The notes beneath the pieces are model-generated. The model did not search any database. It saw only the letters and a list, made by a program, of their open reading frames with translations, and was not told the DNA's origin. From assembly GCA_036510735.1 (NCBI GenBank), contig DATCDK010000213.1, positions 1 to 7,196 on the forward strand: a DNA stretch of 7,196 nucleotides, given 5' to 3'. Below are positions 1 through 5,724 of the stretch, piece by piece. A program made the translations under genes and the position numbers. The stretch's first letter is position 1, and the number at the start of each line of letters is the position of its first letter. Source of the stretch: PALSA-607 sp036510735 (GTDB taxonomy: Bacteria; Actinomycetota; Actinomycetes; Acidothermales; Acidothermaceae).

Positions 1-1460
1 TTGAAGAAGAACGGGAACATGGAGAGCCCGAGAATGAACGCACCAATGGTCGAGATCGTGTTCAGCGTGGTGAATCCGTCGGTGGGCAGATAGTCGGGGA
101 TGCGGCGCGGCATGCCGATGACGCCGAGCCAGTGCTGCACCAGGAACGTGGTGTGGAAGCCGATGAACACGAGCCAGAAATGCACCTTGCCGAGACGCTC
201 ATCGAGCATCTTGCCGGTCATCTTCGGCCACCAGAAGTAGAAGCCGCCGAACATCGTGAACACCACGGTGCCGAACAGCACGTAGTGGAAGTGCGCAACA
301 ACGAAGTAGGTGTCGGTGACATGCCAGTCGAGTGGTGGGGAGGCCAAGATGACCCCAGTCAGGCCACCGAACAAGAAGGTGGTCAGGAACCCCAGAATCC
401 ACAGCATCGGCGTGTCGAAACTGAGTTGCCCCCGCCACATGGTGCCGATCCAGTTGAAGAACTTCACCCCGGTCGGAATGGCGATCAGGAACGTCATGAA
501 TGAGAAGAACGGCAGTAGCACCGCGCCGGTGGAGAACATGTGGTGTGCCCACACCGTCATGGAAAGGCCGGAGATGGAAATCGTGGCGAACACGAGGCCC
601 TTGTAGCCGAACACCGGCTTACGGGAGAACACCGGCAGGATCTCGGTGGCGATCCCGAAGAACGGGATCGCGACGATGTAGACCTCCGGGTGACCGAAGA
701 ACCAGAACAAGTGCTGCCACAAGATCGGGCCACCGTTAGCGGTGGTGAAGATCTGCGCGCCGAGCTTGCGCTCGGCTTCCAGACACAACAGCGCAGCCGC
801 GAGCACCGGGAACGCCAGCAAAACCAGCATGGAAGTCAGCAGGATGTTCCAGGTGAAGATCGGCATCCGGAACATCGTCATGCCAGGCGCGCGCATCACC
901 ATGATGGTGGTGACGAAGTTGACGCCACCAAGTATCGTGCCGAGCCCGGAGACGACAAGACCCATGATCCACATGTCGCCACCGACACCAGGCGAGTGGG
1001 CTGCGTTCGTCAGCGGTGTGTAGGCGTACCAGCCGAAGTCCGCGGCACCACCAGGGGTAAGGAAACCGCCGATGGTGATGAGGCCACCGAACAGGAACAG
1101 GTAGAAGCTGAAGATGTTCAGCCGCGGGAATGCGACATCAGGTGCGCCGATCTGCAGCGGCACGATGACGTTCGCAAAACCGATGAACAGCGGCGTCGCG
1201 AAGAGCAACAACATGATGGTGCCGTGCATCGTAAACAGTTGGTTGTACTGCTCGTTAGTGAGGAACTGAAGCCCGGGCCTTGCCAACTCGGCGCGCATCA
1301 GCAGCGCCATCACACCAGCCAGCAGGAAGAACAGGAACGACGTTGCGAGATACAGCTGACCGATCAGCTTGTGGTCGGTCGTGGTCATCCAGTTGACGAG
1401 CGACGAGCCGCGCTTCTTGTACGGACGCGTGATGGGCTGCGCGATGCCTGCAGCGGTCAT
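1..1460 (-). CDS. ctaD: Cytochrome c oxidase subunit I (aa3-type), C-terminus cut by window edge
   Basis: Catalytic subunit of the terminal heme-copper oxidase in the cytoplasmic membrane. It reduces O2 to water and pumps protons, using electrons passed on from subunit II. My translation of the minus strand from the ATG at 1460 is open for 486 codons to the window edge. It shows the heme a ligand H79 in FTMHGT; GHPEVY with CuB ligand H257, D-channel E259 and cross-link Y261; the CuB pair H306/H307 in WAHHMF; the K-channel lysine K333 in PTGVKF; and H390 (heme a3) and H392 (heme a) in VAHFHYV. D108 in APDVAFPR is the D-channel entry. Family members are about 550-575 residues, so roughly the last 70-90 are outside. 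The start follows GGGGAG (1467-1472) with 6-base spacing and overlaps the ctaC stop as ATGA, implying translational coupling. No disruption is seen. The identification is very secure. Confidence 0.98.
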   Translation of the reverse strand, partial: MTAAGIAQPITRPYKKRGSSLVNWMTTTDHKLIGQLYLATSFLFFLLAGVMALLMRAELARPGLQFLTNEQYNQLFTMHGTIMLLLFATPLFIGFANVIVPLQIGAPDVAFPRLNIFSFYLFLFGGLITIGGFLTPGGAADFGWYAYTPLTNAAHSPGVGGDMWIMGLVVSGLGTILGGVNFVTTIMVMRAPGMTMFRMPIFTWNILLTSMLVLLAFPVLAAALLCLEAERKLGAQIFTTANGGPILWQHLFWFFGHPEVYIVAIPFFGIATEILPVFSRKPVFGYKGLVFATISISGLSMTVWAHHMFSTGAVLLPFFSFMTFLIAIPTGVKFFNWIGTMWRGQLSFDTPMLWILGFLTTFLFGGLTGVILASPPLDWHVTDTYFVVAHFHYVLFGTVVFTMFGGFYFWWPKMTGKMLDERLGKVHFWLVFIGFHTTFLVQHWLGVIGMPRRIPDYLPTDGFTTLNTISTIGAFILGLSMFPFFF

Positions 1461-2287
1461 GTGCTACTCCCCGACTTGAAGGCGGCTTCCATCTTCAGCA
1501 AGTCAGCGTTGTACTGGGCCGGGGTGACCAACTTGACGTGGAAAATCATCTGATCGTGGTTCAGGCCGCAGAACTCGGTGCACCGGCCCTCGTAGGTGTT
1601 GCCGGCCTTGTCGGCGTCGATGTGCACCTCGAACTCATTGGTGCGGCCGGGGATGACATCACGCTTGAACAAGAACGCGGGTATCCAGAAGGCGTGGATC
1701 ACGTCGGGTGACACCAGCTTGAACCGCACAGACTCACCCGCTGGCAACTCAAGCGTCGCTGGTGACCCGTGGGCGTTGTCACCCGTGACACTTGCCATCG
1801 TCACGGCTGTCGCGTCGTTGGCGCTGCTCAGGTAGTTGAACTGCCAGTCCCACTGGAATCCGACGACCTCGACGGTGACCTGCGGGTTCGGCGAAAGCTT
1901 GTCAATCGCGTTCTCGTCGCGTGCCGTGAAATAGAACAGGACGCCGACGAAGATGACCGGAACGATCGTGTACAGGATCTCGATCGGTAGGTTGAAAGCA
2001 AGCTGCGGCGCCGCGCTCTCGTCCCGCTTGCGGTAGGCGATGACGCACCAGATGATCAGACCCCAGACGAGGCAGCCAACGAACAACGCAGCGATCCAAC
2101 TGCCTTGCCACAACGACAGAATCCGGTGGCCTTCAGCGGTGATCGGGGTTGGCATCGCGAATCGCGGGACGTCGTCCTTCGAGCAGCCGGCCACAAGCAG
2201 GAGCGTCGCGACCGTCATCGCCGAGCGAAGGATCAGACCACGCCGACGGCGGGATTGCCGCGACGATCCGTCGGTGCTCGGACTCAC
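1457..2287 (-). CDS. ctaC: Cytochrome c oxidase subunit II, CuA lipoprotein
   Basis: Membrane-anchored subunit that takes electrons at the CuA centre and passes them to subunit I. The product is 276 residues from a GTG at 2287. That start is chosen because GGAAGG (2294-2299) lies 6 bases upstream and because it gives a sensible signal peptide; an in-frame start at 2383 would add a Cys-rich, unlikely N-terminus. The N-terminus has an Arg-rich segment (R13-R16), a hydrophobic stretch and the lipobox LVAGC with C35, so it is probably a lipoprotein. Two transmembrane helices follow at about 64-85 and 102-121. The periplasmic-side cupredoxin domain carries the aromatic electron-entry motif around W146/W148 (FQWDWQFNY). 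All CuA ligands are present: H198, C236, E238 (backbone), C240, H244 and M247. The stop overlaps the ctaD start, so the pair forms an operon. It is the first gene after a 140-base gap. Confidence 0.97.
   Translation of the reverse strand: MSPSTDGSSRQSRRRRGLILRSAMTVATLLLVAGCSKDDVPRFAMPTPITAEGHRILSLWQGSWIAALFVGCLVWGLIIWCVIAYRKRDESAAPQLAFNLPIEILYTIVPVIFVGVLFYFTARDENAIDKLSPNPQVTVEVVGFQWDWQFNYLSSANDATAVTMASVTGDNAHGSPATLELPAGESVRFKLVSPDVIHAFWIPAFLFKRDVIPGRTNEFEVHIDADKAGNTYEGRCTEFCGLNHDQMIFHVKLVTPAQYNADLLKMEAAFKSGSST
1467..1472 (-). promoter_or_regulatory. Ribosome binding site of ctaD
   Basis: GGGGAG on the minus strand, 6 bases before the ctaD ATG and inside the last codons of ctaC. It supports the ATG at 1460 as the true start despite the 4-base overlap with ctaC. 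Confidence 0.75.
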
Positions 2288-2293
2288 GTGTCG

Positions 2294-2299
2294 CCTTCC
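2294..2299 (-). promoter_or_regulatory. Ribosome binding site that decides the ctaC GTG start
   Basis: GGAAGG on the minus strand, 6 bases before the GTG at 2287. No comparable site precedes the longer in-frame candidate at 2383, so this site decides the start in favour of the 276-residue lipoprotein precursor. Confidence 0.7.
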
Positions 2300-2373
2300 G
2301 TGACAGGCCGGACAGGCCCCAGACGGGCATGTGCACCCGCCCGTGCGGGATCGGCAAAACCCTACTCCAGGCG

Positions 2374-2385
2374 AGTTGCCCAACT
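2374..2385. repeat. Short palindrome AGTTG-CC-CAACT upstream of ctaC
   Basis: A perfect 5-base inverted repeat around a 2-base centre, about 87 bases upstream of the ctaC GTG. The size and symmetry would fit half-sites of a dimeric regulator. A 10-base match of this kind can also arise by chance, and I do not recognise it as the operator of a known protein family. Confidence 0.3.
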
Positions 2386-2427
2386 GCCCACAGGGCCACC
2401 CGAAATCCGGCGCGGCGAGAGGTCAAA

Positions 2428-3429
2428 CTAGGAGTTCAAACCGGCGTCGACCAGGTGCCCGATCTCGGCCGCAGCGTCGTCACCAAAGGTCTCTGCAAAG
2501 CGGTCGTAAAACGCGCCCGGCTTGACCTCGTACTCCTGCGGGCCGACCGTCTCCAACACATAGGTCGCGAGCAACGAACCGATCTGCGCGCAACGCTCGA
2601 GTCCGACACCCCAGGCGAGCCCCGCGAAGAATCCTGCTCGGAAACCGTCGCCGACGCCGGTCGGGTCGGCCAGCCCGCGCTCCGGCACCGCCGCCACCGT
2701 GATCGGCGGCTGGCCGGCTTGTTCGATGATGGCCCCACGCGGACCAAGCGTCGTCACCCTGACCCCCACCCGCGCCAGCACCTCGGCGTCCGACCAACCG
2801 GTCTTGGTCTCGGTCATCGACTTCTCGTACTCGTTGGTGAACAGGAAGGCGGCGCCCTCGATGAGCCGGCGGATCTCGGGTCCGTCCATCCGAGTCAGCT
2901 GCTGCGAGGGATCGGCCACGAACCGGTAACCGCGGCCGCGACACTCATCGGTGTGCCGCAGCATCGCCTCTGGATCGTTCGGGCTGATGACAACGAGGTC
3001 GAGGCCGCCGACGCGCGCGGCGATGGGGCGCAGCTCGATGAACCTGGCGTCACTCATGGCACCCGCATAGAACGAGGCGATCTGGTTCTGGTCGGTGTCA
3101 GTCGTGCAGACAAACCGCGCGGTGTGGTGCAGGTCGGAGACGTGCACCGACACGGTGTCGACGCCGTGCCGGTCGAGCCAGGACCGGTAGTCGTCGAAGT
3201 CCGCGCCGACCGCACCGACGAGGATCGGCCGGAGGCCAAACGCCGCGATGCCGAAGCAGATGTTGGCCGCAATGCCGCCGCGGCGAATCTCCAGGCGGTC
3301 GACGAGAAAGGACAACGAGACGTTGTGTAGCTGATCGGGCATCAACTGGTCGGCGAACCGCCCAGGGAAGGACATCAGGTGATCGGTCGCGATGGACCCC
3401 GTCACCGCGATGCGCATCTGCTCAGACAT
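2428..3429 (-). CDS. adoK: PfkB-family carbohydrate kinase, probable adenosine kinase
   Basis: Probable cytoplasmic purine salvage enzyme that phosphorylates adenosine to AMP. The product is 333 residues from the ATG at 3429. It resembles the M. tuberculosis adenosine kinase Rv2202c (as I recall it) along its whole length, including the N-terminal VTGSIATDHLM, the TARFVCTTD segment, ADPSQQL and FLFTNEYE. The PfkB glycine-rich motif GGIAAN lies at 51-56. The second signature, DPTGVGDGFRAGF, lies at 255-267 with the catalytic base D261. Start choice is uncertain. ATG 3429 has GGGAG 12 bases upstream, which is long; ATG 3417 (MRIAVTGS) matches the usual family start; a GTG at 3462 would add 11 residues. 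It lies between the erpA terminator and ctaC, as in mycobacteria but without asnB. The PfkB family is certain. Adenosine specificity is inferred from similarity and could be another nucleoside or sugar. Confidence 0.9.
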   Translation of the reverse strand: MSEQMRIAVTGSIATDHLMSFPGRFADQLMPDQLHNVSLSFLVDRLEIRRGGIAANICFGIAAFGLRPILVGAVGADFDDYRSWLDRHGVDTVSVHVSDLHHTARFVCTTDTDQNQIASFYAGAMSDARFIELRPIAARVGGLDLVVISPNDPEAMLRHTDECRGRGYRFVADPSQQLTRMDGPEIRRLIEGAAFLFTNEYEKSMTETKTGWSDAEVLARVGVRVTTLGPRGAIIEQAGQPPITVAAVPERGLADPTGVGDGFRAGFFAGLAWGVGLERCAQIGSLLATYVLETVGPQEYEVKPGAFYDRFAETFGDDAAAEIGHLVDAGLNS

Positions 3430-3499
3430 CAGTTCGGTCAACTCCCAGTCGTCGAACGGCACAGCGTCTCGCAGGGTGCAGCATCATCGCAGGCATGCC

Positions 3500-3526
3500 A
3501 AAGGCCCTGCCAACGGCAGGGCCTTT
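3500..3526 (-). terminator. Strong hairpin terminator after erpA
   Basis: A perfect 12-bp stem, AAAGGCCCTGCC pairing with GGCAGGGCCTTT around a 3-base loop, begins 12 bases after the erpA stop. The stem is very GC-rich and ends in T-T-T on either strand, followed by no further T run. It is symmetrical, so it could act in both directions. It most likely ends the pspA-to-erpA transcription unit and separates it from the adenosine kinase gene. The short U-tract is common in high-GC actinobacteria, so termination is likely but not certain. Confidence 0.85.
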
Positions 3527-3538
3527 AGGTCACCAGAA

Positions 3539-3955
3539 CTAGTGGAACGAGTCCCCGCAGGCGCACGAGCCGCCGGCGTTCGGGTTGTCGATCGTGAAGC
3601 CCTGCTTCTCGATGGTGTCGACGAAGTCGACCGACGCACCGGAGAGGTAGGGCTGGCTCATCTTGTCGACGACGACGTTCACGCCGCCGAAGTCTTGAAC
3701 CTGGTCGCCGTCAACCGAGCGGTCGTCGAAGTAGAGCTGGTAACGCAAACCGGAGCAGCCACCGGGCTGCACCGCTACTCGCAGCGCGAGGTCGGTACGA
3801 CCCTCTTGCTCAAGCAGCGCCTTCACCTTGGCGGCGGCATGATCGGTAATCACGATCCCAGTGACGCCAGTCTCAATGTCACTGACGCCAGTCCCGGTGT
3901 CAGTGACACCGGTCTCGGTGTCGGGTCGTGTGGTGGTGTCGCCTTGAGCGGTCAT
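3539..3955 (-). CDS. erpA: A-type iron-sulfur cluster carrier, ErpA/HesB family
   Basis: Cytoplasmic carrier that holds an Fe-S cluster and delivers it to target apoproteins. The product is 138 residues from the ATG at 3955, which is preceded by AGGGAG (3963-3968) at 7 bases. The A-type domain covers about residues 33-138. It has the three conserved cysteines: C67 in QPGGCSGLRY, and C131 and C133 in the C-terminal SCACGDSF. The domain is close to my recollection of M. tuberculosis Rv2204c, including VDFVDTIEKQGFTIDNPNA. The N-terminal 32 residues are unusual: after MTAQGDTTTRP come three heptads (DTETGVT, DTGTGVS, DIETGVT) encoded by a 21-bp tandem repeat. That lengthens the protein beyond the usual 105-120 residues. 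The gene lies 83 bases after the glycerate kinase stop and just before a strong terminator, so it is probably the last gene of the unit. A client could be a respiratory or membrane Fe-S protein, but none is shown here. Confidence 0.95.
   Translation of the reverse strand: MTAQGDTTTRPDTETGVTDTGTGVSDIETGVTGIVITDHAAAKVKALLEQEGRTDLALRVAVQPGGCSGLRYQLYFDDRSVDGDQVQDFGGVNVVVDKMSQPYLSGASVDFVDTIEKQGFTIDNPNAGGSCACGDSFH
3860..3922 (-). repeat. Three 21-bp tandem repeats in the erpA N-terminal coding region
   Basis: Three contiguous 21-base units (3860-3880, 3881-3901, 3902-3922). Each pair of units matches at 17 of 21 bases by eye. The unit length is a multiple of three, so each adds a heptad of the form D-[TI]-[EG]-TGV-[TS] and changes in copy number would keep the reading frame. 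The array ends directly before the conserved A-type domain. Confidence 0.9.
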
Positions 3956-3962
3956 CGATGTG

Positions 3963-3968
3963 CTCCCT
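3963..3968 (-). promoter_or_regulatory. Ribosome binding site that decides the erpA start
   Basis: AGGGAG on the minus strand, 7 bases before the ATG at 3955. It shows that translation begins before the heptad repeats, so these are part of the protein. The same frame stays open upstream to 4240, overlapping the glycerate kinase gene, but nothing supports using it. Confidence 0.75.
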
Positions 3969-4038
3969 GGTGTTCGTCCTGGTCCCATCGTCTCACGAGC
4001 AACACCGGTTGGGGCGCCGGTCATCCCGAATGTGGGCC

Positions 4039-5127
4039 CTAAAGTCCGCCACCGGCCGAAGACCCCGAACCGCGCCACTCCGTGGCTACCCTGACGGCCA
4101 GGCCCCGAAGCCCGGCAGCGCCGAGCGCGATGGCCGCCTCCAGCGAGCCGGCGTAGCCCTCGATGGAGTAAGCGCCGGCGAATCCGGCGGCGGCCACCTG
4201 ACGGCGTCCCAGCATCACTCGCCCGGCGATCGCGACGCACGGAACCCCTGCGTCGAGGCAGCCCGCTGCCACCCTGACCGGCAGCTTTCCTGCAAGGGAC
4301 TGGCCGTCGAGCGATCCCTCCCCCGTCACAACCAGGTCTGACGCCGCAATCAGGCCGGCGACGTCCAACTCGCGCAGCACCAGGTCGGCGCCACTTTCGC
4401 GATGACCACCGAGCGCGAACAGCGCGAAACCGAGGCCGCCCGCTGCCCCGGCACCGGGGATCTGCGCCAGCTCTGGCCCGATGAGGTCGGCGAACCGGGC
4501 CAGCCGCTCCTCGAGCACCGGCATCATGTCCGGAGTCGCGCCCTTCTGCGCCGAGAAGACCGCCGTCGCGCCGAGCGGCCCGAGCAGCGGGTTGTCGACG
4601 TCGGTGGCTACCACGAGGTCGACAGCACGCAGCCGGTCGGCGTCGGCGCCGAGCTTTTCGATCATGCCCGAGCCCGCGTCGTTGGTGCTCGAGCCCCCGA
4701 GACCAACCACGATGCGGTCAGCTCCAGCGACGAGCGCCGCCTGCAGCAGCGACGCAACGCCCGCAGTCGTCGTCCGGCTTGGATCGCGTTCGAACGGTTG
4801 GAGCAAGTGCAGCCCACACGCCTGCGCCGACTCGACGTACACCGTGCGACGTCCGCCTGAATCGACGACGAGCACCGCCCCGCGAACGGGCCGGCCCAGC
4901 GGATCGTCGACCTCGACCTCGAGGAGCCGGCCGTGCAGCCCTGCGTGAAGCACGTCGACGAAGCCCGGCCCGCCATCCGACAAAGGCAAGGTCGTCACGA
5001 TGTCGGCGGCGGCGGCGTCGCGCCAGCCGGCGGCGATCGCGTCGGCTGCCTCATTGGCTGACATCGAACCGCCGAATGAATCGGGCGCCACGAGCACCCG
5101 TTGTCGTGCAGCCGGTCCGTCGCTCAC
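4039..5127 (-). CDS. Glycerate kinase family protein (GlxK/GarK type)
   Basis: Probable cytoplasmic kinase that phosphorylates D-glycerate. The product is 362 residues from a GTG at 5127, close to the family length of about 370-380. Recognisable family motifs in order are APDSFGGSMSA (14-24), SDGGPGF (50-56), VGLGGSSTND (141-150), TDVDNPLLGP (175-184), QKGAT (194-198), GAGAAGGLGF (225-234) and GEGSLDGQSLAGK (269-281). Two positions differ from the usual consensus: the lysine of APDSFKG is G19, and GEGR has S272 in place of the arginine. Rv2205c of M. tuberculosis, as I recall it, also lacks that lysine, so this looks like an actinobacterial subfamily whose substrate may differ. The gene follows pspAB after 13 bases, so it is probably cotranscribed with the Psp genes. 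Its ribosome site is weak (GGGG only 3 bases from the GTG), so translation may be coupled to pspAB. The family is secure, the substrate less so. Confidence 0.9.
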   Translation of the reverse strand: MSDGPAARQRVLVAPDSFGGSMSANEAADAIAAGWRDAAAADIVTTLPLSDGGPGFVDVLHAGLHGRLLEVEVDDPLGRPVRGAVLVVDSGGRRTVYVESAQACGLHLLQPFERDPSRTTTAGVASLLQAALVAGADRIVVGLGGSSTNDAGSGMIEKLGADADRLRAVDLVVATDVDNPLLGPLGATAVFSAQKGATPDMMPVLEERLARFADLIGPELAQIPGAGAAGGLGFALFALGGHRESGADLVLRELDVAGLIAASDLVVTGEGSLDGQSLAGKLPVRVAAGCLDAGVPCVAIAGRVMLGRRQVAAAGFAGAYSIEGYAGSLEAAIALGAAGLRGLAVRVATEWRGSGSSAGGGL

Positions 5128-5150
5128 AAGCCCCGCACGTTCACAAGCCC
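5124..5150 (-). repeat. 10-bp direct repeat spanning the pspAB stop and glycerate kinase start
   Basis: GGGCTTGTGA occurs twice on the minus strand, at 5141-5150 and 5124-5133, with starts 17 bases apart. The first copy contains the TGA stop of pspAB. The second contains the GTG start of the glycerate kinase gene. The bases between the copies have diverged or are unrelated. Confidence 0.7.
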
Positions 5151-5722
5151 GGCGCGCCCCAGACGGGGAACCAACGAGTGAGTTCCGGCTCGATCTTCAT
5201 GTCGTTGGCGAGCGTGCCCTGGACCTCGATCTCCAGCGCGTTGTCGCGCCGCTGGTCGCCGCCCAGCGGCGCGAACGGATAGAACGTGCCGCGTTTGTAG
5301 AGGTACACCAGGGCCAACCGGCGCCCGTCGGCATGGGCGAACGAGATGAGTGAACACAGCAGTTGTGGTCCGAAGCCGGCATCTTGCAAACCGCTGTTGA
5401 CGGCGTGCAGGTCGGTGACGAGGCCTGGCACGTCTGCGGGGTCGTGGCGCACCAGTAACCAGGTGTAGCCGAAGCTGTCCTTGCTGAGTTCGACCTTCGG
5501 AGCACTGCCTGCGGACGATGAGTCGAGCAGTTCCTGAACGTCGGCCTGCGTGCGCGCGAACGCAGCGCCCTCGGCGGCCTTGAAGCAAACAGACCCGAGG
5601 CCCGTGGGCGCGAAGTCGAGCCCCGCTTGAAGAGTCAATGCCGCCGACGGCAACGCGAACAGGTCATCGAGGTCGGCCTTGACGGGTTTCGTTCGGCCGA
5701 GCACGGTGTCGAAGAAACCCAT
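5141..5722 (-). CDS. pspAB: PspA-associated protein PspAB
   Basis: Soluble protein of 193 residues with no signal peptide or membrane helix. The context (pspA, pspAA, htpX directly upstream) and the start MGFFDTVLGR fit the PspAB family, known as a partner of PspA in actinobacteria and archaea. Its biochemical role in the envelope stress response is not established. Visible features are a hydrophobic Ala-rich segment (about 22-45), a mixed segment with DSFGYTWLLVRHD (about 82-94), LLCSLISFAH, and a conserved-looking C-terminal part with LVYLYKRGTFYPFAP (about 138-152) followed by RRDNALEIEV and a Trp/Pro-rich end. No catalytic motif is apparent. The ATG at 5722 has the ribosome site AGGTAGGA directly upstream, which contains the htpX stop; the genes are 2 bases apart, so expression is tightly coupled. 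The identification rests on context and general resemblance, not on a motif. Confidence 0.85.
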   Translation of the reverse strand: MGFFDTVLGRTKPVKADLDDLFALPSAALTLQAGLDFAPTGLGSVCFKAAEGAAFARTQADVQELLDSSSAGSAPKVELSKDSFGYTWLLVRHDPADVPGLVTDLHAVNSGLQDAGFGPQLLCSLISFAHADGRRLALVYLYKRGTFYPFAPLGGDQRRDNALEIEVQGTLANDMKIEPELTRWFPVWGAPGL

Positions 5723-5724
5723 TC

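Larger units (their letters stand above)
2288..2427 (-). promoter_or_regulatory. Intergenic leader of ctaC-ctaD, probable promoter region
   Basis: This 140-base gap between the adenosine kinase stop and the ctaC start is the largest in the window and the likeliest place for a ctaCD promoter. A TTGACC hexamer (2421-2426) sits 17 bases from a poor -10 candidate, TCGGGT (2398-2403). This is only suggestive, since the -10 lacks the usual A at its second position. The gap also holds a 12-base palindrome at 2374-2385 and a 6-bp inverted repeat with a 10-base loop (ACGGGC 2323-2328, GCCCGT 2339-2344). I see no T-tract terminator for the kinase gene, so read-through from it into ctaC is possible. Confidence 0.35.

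Noticed and set aside
540..1553. Long plus-strand open frame (337 codons) opposite ctaD
   Set aside because: It is antisense to the fully conserved ctaD frame. Its product is a Gln/Arg/His/Asp-rich string with no fold-like pattern, as expected of a shadow frame in GC-rich DNA.
2288..2383. Longer ctaC start at 2383
   Set aside because: It would put 32 Cys- and Pro-rich residues before the signal peptide and lacks a ribosome site, unlike the GTG at 2287.
2149..3330. Long plus-strand open frame (393 codons) opposite the adenosine kinase and ctaC start
   Set aside because: It is antisense to the kinase, whose PfkB motifs are clear. The product is Arg/Asp/Gly-rich and has no recognisable domain.
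3860..3922. Possible CRISPR array or regulatory repeat
   Set aside because: The units are contiguous with no spacers, lie in frame inside a coding region and encode heptads, so a coding tandem repeat explains them.
4004..4021. Inverted repeat ACCGG/CCGGT between the glycerate kinase gene and erpA as a terminator
   Set aside because: The arms are only 5 bases, the loop is 8 and no T-run follows, so it is not supported as a terminator.
3956..4240. Upstream extension of the erpA frame to 233 codons
   Set aside because: It overlaps the glycerate kinase gene. Its product is Arg/Gly-rich, and a good ribosome site marks the ATG at 3955.
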